Positions 49,010-58,634 of a DNA stretch of 64,000 nt are shown here, one piece after another. Made by a program: the position numbers and the translations under genes. The stretch is from a bacterium (GTDB lineage: Bacteria; Pseudomonadota; Gammaproteobacteria; Burkholderiales; Burkholderiaceae_C), in the NCBI GenBank assembly GCA_030824555.1, contig JAVBXK010000019.1, positions 1 through 64,000 on the forward strand, read 5' to 3'. Below the pieces are notes generated by a model. That model worked only from the letters and a program-made list of their open reading frames with translations. It made no database searches and was not told the origin of the DNA. Numbering within the stretch: the stretch's first letter is position 1; every line of letters begins with the position of its first letter.

Positions 49010-51179
49010 GCGATTTCAATCAATCAAACTGATCGTGGCCTATTTCTGGCTGCTGGCGAGCGTGTTGATGTGCGCCGGTGCCGCGGCACAAAGCGTCAGC
49101 CCACCTCCGTTGACCGACGTCACGTTCAGCAGCCCCTTCATCAACATCGGGGGCAGTCCTCAAAACATTTTTGTGACGCCCGTTCCCGCCACTGCCTCGG
49201 TGGCCAATTGTGCGATCACAAGTCCAACCACAGCGTTGGCGACGTACAACCCCACCTACCTGCTTGGGCCCACGATAACGGTCTCGTCACGGGCAACAGG
49301 TACGACGCAAGCGGTGCAGCACACCTTCACATGTGGCGCGGTGTCCAAAACGTTTGTGGTCAAACCACCGACCTATCCGGCTGACATTGTGTTGATTGGT
49401 ACCCAACTTCAAGTGGGCAGCACCACCAACCAGAACCTGATAGTGAGCCCGGCCCCCGTGGACACCGTGTTGCCTGCCTGCACGATCACCAGCACACCTG
49501 CGCTGGCAACCGTGACGGTGGATGCGGCGGGAGGCACAAAAATAGCCCTGACAACCGCAGCCAACGCCATCACGGCCGATACTGCTCAAACGGTGACCTG
49601 CGGGTCGTTGAGCAAAACATTCATCGTCAAACCTCCGCAGCCCAATCTGCTCACGCTCACCGGTTCCGGGGCTCTGAAAAGTGGAGCCCGCACCGCGCTC
49701 ACGGCGACGATCCGATACCCTGACAACAGGGAAAGCGTCGTCAACCCTGTGTGGTCCAGCTCAGACCAGGCGGTCGCCTCCGTGAACGCGGTAGGCGTCG
49801 TGACTGCCGGGGTGGTGTCAACCCCGACGCCTGTCACCATTTCTGCTGTCTGGACTGAAAACGGGGCCACCGTGACGGGCCGCCACGTCATCACGGTCTC
49901 CGCTGCGTTGTCAGTGCCGACAGATCTCACGGTCACCGGTTCCGGCACCCTGCAAAGCGGAGCCCGCACCACGCTCACGGCGACCGCCAAGTACACCGAC
50001 AACAGCACCATCACAGTCAACCCGAAGTGGTCCAGCTCAAACCCGGTGGCCGCAGCCGTGAGCGCGGCTGGCGTGGTGACTGCCGGTGTGGTGTCCACCA
50101 CGACGTCCGTCATCATTTCTGCCGAGTGGATTGAAAGCGGGGTCACTGTGGAAGCGCGCCACGTCATCTCTGTTTCCGCTGCGCCCGCTGTGCTGACAGA
50201 CCTCACGATCATCGGTGCAGCCAGCATGCAGTCTGGCGGGCAGGCGCGGTTGGTTGTGAATGCTGTGTACGCTGATCACTCCAGCAAAGCCGTCTCCGCG
50301 ACAGGTTTTACCCTGTCTGACCCCGCCCTGGGCTCGGTCAGCAGCCGGGGCGTGCTCACCGTCGGCAGTGTCACGGTCAACACTGTGCTGACGGTGACCG
50401 CCACTTACCAGGAGGGCGGTGTGACCAAGACCGCTCGCTTGTCCATCACGGTTTCTGCTGCGCCGGCAGTGCTCACGCGCCTCACGTTGGTAGGTGCCAC
50501 TGCGCTGGTGGCCTCTGGCCAGACGCTCAACCTGTCGGCGCTGGGTGTCTACGAAGACACTTCCAGCAAACCCGTGGCGGCGACCTGGCAAGTCACCGGC
50601 ACGGCGGCCACCGTGTCCAGTACGGGGGTCTTCCAGGCGTCGTCGGTGAGCGCTGACACGCCCGTTGTGGTGTCAGCCAGTTACACCGAGGCCGGTGTGA
50701 CGGTCAGCGCCCAGTTCCAGGTCATCATTCAAGCCACGGTGCCGTCATCGCCCATTCAAGCGGAAGTGCAGGCTACCGGCACCCGCTCCAAATTCAGTTT
50801 GGCCGTGTGGACCAGTGCCACGGCCTTTGCGCCCAGCGGAGCCAGCCTTGCCAGCGCCAATCGTGCGAGCAGCCTGCCTCCGGCGGCCAAGGCCCGTGCG
50901 GTCTACAAATTGTTTGTGATGACCCTCATACCCGGTGGTCAGCTGGTGCCGGTGGACACCATCTTCACGCTCAACCGCAACAGCGAGTGGCAAGGCCTGA
51001 GCTTTCCGGTGGGTGAATACCTCAACGGTGTGACCGACGACAGTGTGCAGTTGGTGGAAATTCTGGACAGCCTTGATGTCAGCGTCATCTCGGGCACCAA
51101 AATCTACGTGGGGTATGGCATCGATGACCTGGAAATGCTTGCATCGGGCCGCTTCCGGCTGGTTTACCAGATTCAGTAG
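49008..51179 (+). CDS. Secreted bacterial Ig-like (BIG2) repeat protein
   Basis: A 723-residue exported protein. A signal peptide ends near GAAA-QS. About 190 residues without clear family follow, containing two VSKTFVVKPP-type segments. Then come four tandem Ig-like domains of about 90 residues (starting near 207, 303, 402 and 495), each with SGARTALTAT-, WSSSDQAVASVNAVGVVTAG- and -VTVSA-type blocks. The last 110 residues (VYKLFVMTLIPGG ... RFRLVYQIQ) form a distinct C-terminal domain seen in similar proteins of the family. It probably acts on the cell surface. The repeats are also alike in DNA, so the array may change length. Confidence 0.75.
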   Translation: MRFQSIKLIVAYFWLLASVLMCAGAAAQSVSPPPLTDVTFSSPFINIGGSPQNIFVTPVPATASVANCAITSPTTALATYNPTYLLGPTITVSSRATGTTQAVQHTFTCGAVSKTFVVKPPTYPADIVLIGTQLQVGSTTNQNLIVSPAPVDTVLPACTITSTPALATVTVDAAGGTKIALTTAANAITADTAQTVTCGSLSKTFIVKPPQPNLLTLTGSGALKSGARTALTATIRYPDNRESVVNPVWSSSDQAVASVNAVGVVTAGVVSTPTPVTISAVWTENGATVTGRHVITVSAALSVPTDLTVTGSGTLQSGARTTLTATAKYTDNSTITVNPKWSSSNPVAAAVSAAGVVTAGVVSTTTSVIISAEWIESGVTVEARHVISVSAAPAVLTDLTIIGAASMQSGGQARLVVNAVYADHSSKAVSATGFTLSDPALGSVSSRGVLTVGSVTVNTVLTVTATYQEGGVTKTARLSITVSAAPAVLTRLTLVGATALVASGQTLNLSALGVYEDTSSKPVAATWQVTGTAATVSSTGVFQASSVSADTPVVVSASYTEAGVTVSAQFQVIIQATVPSSPIQAEVQATGTRSKFSLAVWTSATAFAPSGASLASANRASSLPPAAKARAVYKLFVMTLIPGGQLVPVDTIFTLNRNSEWQGLSFPVGEYLNGVTDDSVQLVEILDSLDVSVISGTKIYVGYGIDDLEMLASGRFRLVYQIQ

Positions 51180-51245
51180 TTGCGATACCCGGTGTGTTGG
51201 GCCATCGTGCCCGAAGTCTCTTCAGGGTGCGAAACCGGGTGCATC

Positions 51246-51313
51246 AAAAAATATGAATAAAAAGTGCTTCTACCGCTTTATCAGTAAGCGGTAGAAGCTA
51301 TGAATTTCATATT
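51246..51313 (-). repeat. Palindromic interspersed element, copy 10
   Basis: The best-preserved copy: a perfect 13-base stem GCTTCTACCGCTT / AAGCGGTAGAAGC with a 7-base loop (51266-51298), and ATATGAATAAAAAG and GCTATGAATTTCAT flanks. Confidence 0.8.
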
Positions 51314-51379
51314 TCGTTGATGTGGCGCAGCAAACAGGCCGCTGGCCCTTGTGTGTTGAGGGGCTGCCATGTCTGGTGA

Positions 51380-51690
51380 GCCGCCCAAGGCCGGGGTGGG
51401 GCGGGCTGCGGGCTTCATGCTTGCCCCGCCAGGGGCGAGGTTCCCTGCCAACAACATTGCCCCCACGCTCCCTGCGGTCGCTGCCCCCCGAGGGGGCGTT
51501 CGCCGCCTTGGGGCGGCCCGGCGGCGGCTCAGGCCATGGGGTTGGTGCTGCGGAACTCGCTACACGCCCCTTGGGCGCTCCGCTCAAACAGCCGCAGCAA
51601 GTCAGAAGTTGAAGCGTGCTGCGCACGCCGACCCCATGGCTGTGCTTCTCAGCGTCGCATCACAAGCCCCCAGCCCGTCCCACCCCTGCC
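51380..51690. repeat. GC-rich intergenic repeat block
   Basis: Contains GCCCCC-CGA-GGGGGC and a CCGCCTTGGGGCGG hairpin, a motif related to the CTTGGGG stem of the repeat at 37497. I recognise such blocks as frequent between genes in Comamonadaceae. I cannot set the ends exactly. Confidence 0.5.
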
Positions 51691-51713
51691 TTGGGCAGCG
51701 GGGAGGTTGCTGT

Positions 51714-51779
51714 ATTACAAGGAAAAAGTGCCTATTTCGCTTTATTGGTAAGCGTTTATAGCTATGAATTTTGTGTATT
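51714..51779 (-). repeat. Palindromic interspersed element, copy 11
   Basis: Minus strand: ATAGCTATAAA, CGCTT, loop ACCAATA, AAGCG, AAATAGGC and ACTTTTT. Stem of five base pairs plus one. Confidence 0.7.
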
Positions 51780-51905
51780 ATCTGGTATGCACAAGTGGTT
51801 GCTGGCCCGCGTGCCTGAACTGATGCAAGGGTGCTGCTTGAACCTGACTGCGATAGGGGGTCTGACGGTTGTAAGTGGTCGTTGTCGCGCTACTTGAACG
51901 ACCGG

Positions 51906-53294
51906 CTAGACCTTTTTGTATTGAAAGTGGAATGCTGATGCATTTGGATCCACGACATCAATCAAGCCATCGGCACGTAGCTTCTGTAAAGCTTTTTTTA
52001 CCTTATTGATGTCATCTTCACCACTGAGTTGGCGCGCCAATTTGTTCGTCATTGTGGCGCTAGGATTTTTCTGCAAATGCTGCATCACGACATCCTCGAC
52101 AGATGCCATCCGTTGGTGTCGTATCGTCGCAAAAAATGCATTTCCGCGAAGTTCGAAGGTTGGAGCAACAAGGCCAGCCTTTGTCATCTCATTTCTTACG
52201 GTATCCAAGCCCTCACCGATGTCGTGATTCAGTGGGTCAGGAAGGTTGTGAAGCATCCGAACAATATTCGGATTTCTGGAGAACCTCTCGTCGTACAGGT
52301 TATCCAGCGTCATGTACCCAGGCAGTTTCCCGGGGCTTGATATCTCGATTCGGTTGTCAAAAAGTCGAACATGTATGTCGTCATTCAGGCTGTAGTCACG
52401 GTGAATGACGGCATTGACAAGCAATTCTTTAATGGCCTCGACCGGATATTTGAGTGCAACAAGGTTTTCGCCCTCGTAGTACGACGCACCGTTCACTAGC
52501 TCCGCAACTTTTGCGAGGGCGGATCGAATCTGTATTTCGAGCGGCCCATTTATGGTGGCTGGCATTTCCGCCAAATGTTCCCGTTTGTATTCGGTGTCTG
52601 TTGTTCTTAGTCGGTACACCTTGATCGCGCACCGCGTCTCAACTGTTGCTTGTGGTTCTTCATCGAAAAGTAAGACACAGCCTACGTTCGGGAAGATCGC
52701 CTGATTCCTGTCAGTAGTCAGTCGCTGCTTCTTGAGGAACCGCTTGGGTTCGAGCGATGTACCCACGCGTTCCATATATGTGGCCAATGCTTCTGCAGAG
52801 GCAATCTCGTCAATGTCAACCGACTCAACTGCTACGCGCTCATAGAGAGCTGAGCCTTTCGAGTAGGCGAGACTGGTAACTCGCTCTCCTTTAATCTTTA
52901 CCTTCGCTGCATTCAGGCGTACGAAGCAGTCCCCGGATGCCGTGTAGTGCACTTTTGGACTCTTTGGTACGGATATGTGAAGTACGCTACCGCCCGTCAC
53001 GGTAAGAAATTCGATGGATACGTTCTCAACCGCAGGGGTGGTCTGCTCAAGCAATACTGTCAATATGGCGTTGGCATCTTCCTTTGCTGCAAAGGGTTGC
53101 AATCGCTCCCCTTGGCACTTCTTATCTTCGACACCGACATAGATGTCCCCGCCATCTGCATTTGCGAAGGCCACGAACGTTTCTTGTAGTTTGGCCGGCT
53201 GGATTAGCTTGGACTTAAAGTCGAAGAAGTGGTCTTCTTCTGCTGTCAAGAGCTTCTGAGTTTCAGCGGAGTTTAGGTTGCGTTCTTCAATCAC
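51906..53294 (-). CDS. AlbA_2-domain and HATPase-type DNA-binding protein
   Basis: A 462-residue protein. An AlbA_2/Schlafen-type domain comes first (EEDHFFDFKSKLIQPAKLQETFVAFANADGGDIYVGVEDK, residues 18-60). A GHKL-type ATP-binding part follows: EAIKELLVNAVIHRDYSLNDDI near 280-300, DNRIEISSPGKLPGYMTLDN and the glycine box near GEGLDTVRNEM. A winged-helix tail ends it. Proteins of this build are called putative transcriptional regulators or helicases, and some relatives occur in defence loci. The function here is unknown. Codon use is AT-richer than its neighbours and repeats lie on one side, which suggests transfer. Confidence 0.75.
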   Translation of the reverse strand: MIEERNLNSAETQKLLTAEEDHFFDFKSKLIQPAKLQETFVAFANADGGDIYVGVEDKKCQGERLQPFAAKEDANAILTVLLEQTTPAVENVSIEFLTVTGGSVLHISVPKSPKVHYTASGDCFVRLNAAKVKIKGERVTSLAYSKGSALYERVAVESVDIDEIASAEALATYMERVGTSLEPKRFLKKQRLTTDRNQAIFPNVGCVLLFDEEPQATVETRCAIKVYRLRTTDTEYKREHLAEMPATINGPLEIQIRSALAKVAELVNGASYYEGENLVALKYPVEAIKELLVNAVIHRDYSLNDDIHVRLFDNRIEISSPGKLPGYMTLDNLYDERFSRNPNIVRMLHNLPDPLNHDIGEGLDTVRNEMTKAGLVAPTFELRGNAFFATIRHQRMASVEDVVMQHLQKNPSATMTNKLARQLSGEDDINKVKKALQKLRADGLIDVVDPNASAFHFQYKKV

Positions 53295-53394
53295 GAGTCA
53301 CCCTGGGGTAGTGTGGGTTGTGTCAGGCAGGAGCTGGTGCGACAGTCCGCAAGGCCAAGGTGACCCCAGCACGTGCTGGGGCGGAACAGAAATA

Positions 53395-54779
<1,385 letters not shown>

Positions 54780-54824
54780 ATGGCGCCCGCAGCGGCTGGC
54801 GCTGCCTGGCAACCAGGGCCTGCA

Positions 54825-55151
54825 TCAACCGAAGTGGCAGATGTAGTGGTATGCGTCAAAGCCTTCGGTCACACGGATCTGGAACTTGGCGTTGCCGGGT
54901 ACGTTGAATTGCTGGCCTGCAGCGGATGTCACCCACACGTCGGAGCCGTCCAGTTTGTAGTCGCAGCTGCCACCGACGCATTCCATGATTTCGGGCGCAC
55001 CGGTGTTGAAGGTGAGTGTGGCGGGCAGGATCACGCCGACCGATTTGCGCGTGCCATCGGCCTGGGTGAAGCCGTGGCTCACGCATTTGCCGTCAAAGTA
55101 CACGTTGGCTTTGGTGGTGACGCTCACGGCGTCGATGGTTTCGGTGGTCAT
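54825..55151 (-). CDS. ppnP: Pyrimidine/purine nucleoside phosphorylase
   Basis: A 108-residue cupin of the PpnP (YaiE) family, which splits nucleosides with phosphate. It has NVYFDGKCVSHGFTQADGTRKSVGVILPATLTFNTGAPEIMEC and the C-terminal FNVPGNAKFQIRVTEGFDAYHYICHF block. It is the same strand as argG, lying just upstream. Confidence 0.93.
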   Translation of the reverse strand: MTTETIDAVSVTTKANVYFDGKCVSHGFTQADGTRKSVGVILPATLTFNTGAPEIMECVGGSCDYKLDGSDVWVTSAAGQQFNVPGNAKFQIRVTEGFDAYHYICHFG

Positions 55152-55320
55152 GGTCGCTTGGGTGAAAAGGTGTAGGGGTGGGTGTGCTGGCCGGTGTTCA
55201 GGCGGCCAGTGTGCCTTGGGTAACCCGGTATTTTAGGTTGCTGAGGTCAGCCGTTTGGGCATGCAGCGTATGTCACTACTGTATGCCGCCAACGCATGGC
55301 CCTGGCCCATGGCTTCATGG

Positions 55321-55677
55321 CTATGTGGCCAGCGTCTGCCATTGTTCGGGCACAAACCCCACGGTCACCACCGGGCCGCTGACGACCACGGGGCGTTTGA
55401 TGACGCTGGGGTGCAGGCGCATCAGCGCCATGGCCGACGCGGCATCCACCACGGTGGCCTGCTCCTCTGCTGGCAGCTTGCGCCAGGTGGTGCCTTTGCG
55501 GTTGAGCACCGGCTCCCAGCCGAGCGCGCCCACCCATTGCGCCAGGGCGTCGTCGGGCACACCCTGTTTTTTGAAGTCGTGAAATTCAAAGGCCACGCCG
55601 TGTTCACCAAGCCATTGCCTTGATTTTTTGACGGTGTCGCAGTTCGGGATGCCGTAAACAGTGGTCGTGTGAGACAT
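55321..55677 (-). CDS. ArsC/Spx-family protein (YffB-like)
   Basis: A 118-residue protein with the thioredoxin-like fold YGIPNCDTVKKSRQWL, the single active cysteine C13, and RPVVVSGPVVTVGF near the end. Length and sequence fit YffB, a glutathione-dependent reductase relative. Arsenate reduction is not shown. I start at the ATG at 55677. An in-frame TTG three codons earlier is unlikely. Confidence 0.9.
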   Translation of the reverse strand: MSHTTTVYGIPNCDTVKKSRQWLGEHGVAFEFHDFKKQGVPDDALAQWVGALGWEPVLNRKGTTWRKLPAEEQATVVDAASAMALMRLHPSVIKRPVVVSGPVVTVGFVPEQWQTLAT

Positions 55678-55760
55678 GGTTTGCAAGTGAGTGGGTGGTC
55701 AATGGGGTGAATGGTAGTGGGCGCAGGGCGCTTGCGTGTGCTGCGCGACAATCACGCCCC

Positions 55761-57080
55761 ATGGAACATTTGACGACACTGGCCGACTGGTTGACCCATT
55801 GTGAACAGCTGCACCCCAAGGGTGTGAACGGCATTGAACTGGGGCTGGACCGCATCCGCACGGTGGCCCAGCGGCTGGCATTGAAGTTCGACTGCCCGGT
55901 GTTCACCGTGGCGGGCACCAATGGCAAGGGGTCAACGTGCGCCATGCTGGAAAGCATCCTGCTGCAGGCGGGGTACAGCGTGGGGGTGTTTTCGTCGCCG
56001 CACCTGGTGCACTTTGAAGAACGCCTGCGCATCGGCGGCGAGGCCGTAGACGGCAACCGGCTGGTGGCGGCCTTTCGTGACGTGGAAGTGGCCCGCACCC
56101 AGCCAGGTGCCGAGGTGCAGCTCACGTATTTCGAATTCACGACGCTGGGCATCTTGCTTGAAATGTCCCGCAGCCGCTTGGACGCGGTGGTGCTGGAAGT
56201 GGGGTTGGGCGGGCGGCTGGATGCCGTGAACCTGATCGACACCGACTGCGCCATCATCACCAGCATCGACCTGGACCACACCGAACTGCTGGGCACTGAC
56301 CGCGAAAGCATCGGCCGCGAAAAAGCCGGCATCGTGCGCACCGGCAAACCGGTGGTGGTGAGCGACCCCGTGCCGCCGCAAAGCGTGGTGGACCATGCGA
56401 TGGAGGTGGGGGCCGACCTGTGGCGTGTGGGGCGCGACTTCAACACCTCGGGCGACAAGCAGCAGTGGGGCTGGTCCGGGCGCGGGCGCCGCTACAGCGG
56501 GCTGGCCTACCCGGCCCTGCGGGGGGCCAACCAGTTGCTGAACGCCGGTGGCGTGCTGGCGGCGCTGGAGGCCATGCGCGAGCAATTGCCCGTGACGGCA
56601 CAGGCCATCCGCAACGGTTTGGCTTTTGTCGAATTGCCCGGGCGGTTTCAAATTGTGCCGGGCCAGCCTGCGCTGGTGCTGGACGTGGCCCACAACCCCC
56701 ATTCGGTGGCGGCACTGGCACTCAACCTGGATGCCATGGGTTTCTTCCCGGCCACACATGCCGTGTTCGGTGCCATGGCCGACAAGGATTTGGCCCCCAT
56801 GCTGGCCAAGGTGGCCCCGGTGATTGACCACTGGTACCTGACCGACTTGCCCACCCCCCGTGCCGCCACGGCCGAGGCGCTGGAACAGAAGCTTGCCAGT
56901 CTGGCAGGGCGCAAGGCCGCCGTGGCGGGGCAGTTCGCTTCGCCGCAGGCTGCGCTGGACGCAGCCGTGGCTGCGGCAGACCCCGCTGATAGAATCGTCG
57001 TCTTCGGTTCCTTCTACACAGTGGGGGGTGTTTTGCTGAATGGCACCCCGCGACTTGCTGCCAAACACCTCTCGTCCTGA
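55761..57080 (+). CDS. folC: Bifunctional folylpolyglutamate/dihydrofolate synthase
   Basis: Adds glutamate to folates. The 439-residue protein has VFTVAGTNGKGSTCAMLESIL (P-loop), the GVFSSPHLVHFEERLRIGG block, TSIDLDHTELLG and VLDVAHNPHSVAALA. The ATG at 55761 gives MEHLTTLADWLTHCEQLHPKG, as in relatives. Confidence 0.94.
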   Translation: MEHLTTLADWLTHCEQLHPKGVNGIELGLDRIRTVAQRLALKFDCPVFTVAGTNGKGSTCAMLESILLQAGYSVGVFSSPHLVHFEERLRIGGEAVDGNRLVAAFRDVEVARTQPGAEVQLTYFEFTTLGILLEMSRSRLDAVVLEVGLGGRLDAVNLIDTDCAIITSIDLDHTELLGTDRESIGREKAGIVRTGKPVVVSDPVPPQSVVDHAMEVGADLWRVGRDFNTSGDKQQWGWSGRGRRYSGLAYPALRGANQLLNAGGVLAALEAMREQLPVTAQAIRNGLAFVELPGRFQIVPGQPALVLDVAHNPHSVAALALNLDAMGFFPATHAVFGAMADKDLAPMLAKVAPVIDHWYLTDLPTPRAATAEALEQKLASLAGRKAAVAGQFASPQAALDAAVAAADPADRIVVFGSFYTVGGVLLNGTPRLAAKHLSS

Positions 57081-57139
57081 CAGGTTTCGCCCCCGCGCTT
57101 TGACGTGGGTGACAAGCACTCACAACCCGATTCGCACGC

Positions 57140-58090
57140 ATGTTAAAGCCTCGTTCAGCCGCTGCATCTGCCACGCCACCCAGCGTTGAACTGGTCAGGC
57201 AACGCGCCAAACACCGCCTGATGGGTGTGTCGGTGCTGGTGCTGGCCGCTGTGGTGCTGTTCCCGTTGCTGTTCGACACGCAGCCACGGGCCATCCCGGT
57301 CGACATCCCCATTGAAATCCCATCTCGCAAAACGGCCAAGCCGCTGACGGTCGATCCCGTGCCCGACGCGCCCGCAGAGCAGGTTCTGGCCGCTGCGCCC
57401 AAAGGTGCCGAGACCAAACCTCAGCCCAAAGGCGAGCCTGCTGTCAAAGCAGTGGCTGATGACGAAGAAATCATCTTGTCGCATACGCCTGCGCGCAGCG
57501 TGGCAATGCCCCCTGCGCCAGCTGTGGTGGCTGCCGTGAAGCCACCGGCACCCAAGCCAGAAACTGCCAGACCTGAGCCTGCACCCGTCAAGGAAACCGC
57601 CAAAGAGGCAGTCAAAGAGTCGCCCAAGGAACCAGCCAAGCCTGCTCCTGCGAAAGAGGTTCACAAAGAGCCCGCGAAGGAAGTATCCAAGCCTGCCCCT
57701 GTGAAAGAGGCCGCCAAAGAACCGATCAAAGAGCCTGCCAAAGAAGCTGCCAAGGACGCACCGAAAGACGCGGCAGCCGATGCCGCACGTGCCCAGGCAC
57801 TGCTGGAAGGCAAGGTGCCGCCAGCGGCCAGCAAACCGGCTGCCACCGCAGATGCCGCCGGTGCGCGTTACATCGTGCAGGTGGGGGCCTTTGCTGACAG
57901 CACCGTGGCCCAATCGGCGCGGCTGAAATTGGAGCGGGTTGGGTTGAAAACCTACACCCACGAGGCCCAAACGCCCGAGGGCAAGCGCATCCGTGTGCGC
58001 TTGGGGCCATTTGCCACCCGTGCCGAGGCCGAGAAGGCCGCAGCCAAGGCCAAGTCAGCAGGCACTGCGGCCGCCATCCTCACGCTGTGA
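57140..58090 (+). CDS. SPOR-domain cell-division protein (DedD-like)
   Basis: A 316-residue inner-membrane protein. One transmembrane helix lies near residues 27-46 (LMGVSVLVLAAVVLFPLLF). A long Pro/Ala/Lys/Glu linker follows, with PAKEVHKEPAKEVSKPAPVKEAAKE-type repeats near 150-210. A C-terminal SPOR domain (ARYIVQVGAFADSTVAQSARLKLERVGLKTYTHEA) binds denuded peptidoglycan at the septum. It sits between folC and cvpA, the usual place of dedD. Confidence 0.9.
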   Translation: MLKPRSAAASATPPSVELVRQRAKHRLMGVSVLVLAAVVLFPLLFDTQPRAIPVDIPIEIPSRKTAKPLTVDPVPDAPAEQVLAAAPKGAETKPQPKGEPAVKAVADDEEIILSHTPARSVAMPPAPAVVAAVKPPAPKPETARPEPAPVKETAKEAVKESPKEPAKPAPAKEVHKEPAKEVSKPAPVKEAAKEPIKEPAKEAAKDAPKDAAADAARAQALLEGKVPPAASKPAATADAAGARYIVQVGAFADSTVAQSARLKLERVGLKTYTHEAQTPEGKRIRVRLGPFATRAEAEKAAAKAKSAGTAAAILTL

Positions 58091-58142
58091 CCGAGTCTCC
58101 TGTGGCGGTGGGCATGGGTGAGCGCGTACAGAGGTCGTCTGC

Positions 58143-58634
58143 ATGGCACTGAATGCAGTCGACATGGCTATTTTAGTGATAGCACTGGTATCAATAGCTG
58201 TAGGCGCGTGGCGTGGTTTTTTGTATGAAGTGCTGTCGCTGGCTGGTTGGTTTGCGGCTTTTTTCCTGGCGCGTTGGCTGGCGGCAGACGTGGCAGCCAT
58301 GCTACCCATGGGCGGCGCGTCGGCTGGCTTGAAGCTGGCGGTGGCCTTTGTGCTGGTGTTTGTCGGGGCCGCATTCGCGGCTGGCCTGGTGTCCTGGCTG
58401 GTGCGAAAACTCGTGGCTCAGCTGGGCCTCCGGCCTGTGGACCGCTTGCTGGGTGCCGTGTTCGGCATGATCCGGGCGGTGCTGTTGTTGATCGTGGGAA
58501 GTTTTGTCGTGGGCATGACCCCGCTGGCAAAACATGAAATGTGGGTGGCTTCTGCGGGTGGACCGCTGCTGCTCAAAGCGGCTGATGCGGGTAAGACCCT
58601 GCTGCCAACTGAACTTGTGAAGGTACTACCTTAA
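58143..58634 (+). CDS. cvpA: CvpA-family membrane protein
   Basis: A 163-residue inner-membrane protein with four membrane segments and the CvpA start MALNAVDMAILVIALVSIAVGAWRGFLYEVLSLAGW. The family is needed for colicin V production and envelope tolerance. Its stop and the purF start share one base (TAATG). Confidence 0.93.
   Translation: MALNAVDMAILVIALVSIAVGAWRGFLYEVLSLAGWFAAFFLARWLAADVAAMLPMGGASAGLKLAVAFVLVFVGAAFAAGLVSWLVRKLVAQLGLRPVDRLLGAVFGMIRAVLLLIVGSFVVGMTPLAKHEMWVASAGGPLLLKAADAGKTLLPTELVKVLP

Larger units (their letters stand above)
51180..51905. other. Repeat-rich spacer
   Basis: About 725 bases with no gene. It holds palindromic element copies 10 and 11 and, between them, GC-rich interspersed repeats (about 51380-51690), with GCCCCC-CGA-GGGGGC and GCCGCC/GGCGGC hairpins around 51487-51530. 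The composition shifts from GC-rich to AT-rich near 51716. Confidence 0.7.

Noticed and set aside
58163-58205. AT-rich stretch at the start of cvpA with ATAGC and AATAGCTGTAGGC, a possible thirteenth palindromic element
   Set aside because: It lacks the CGCTT/AAGCG stem, and the encoded residues (ILVIALVSIAVGAW) are the normal CvpA start.
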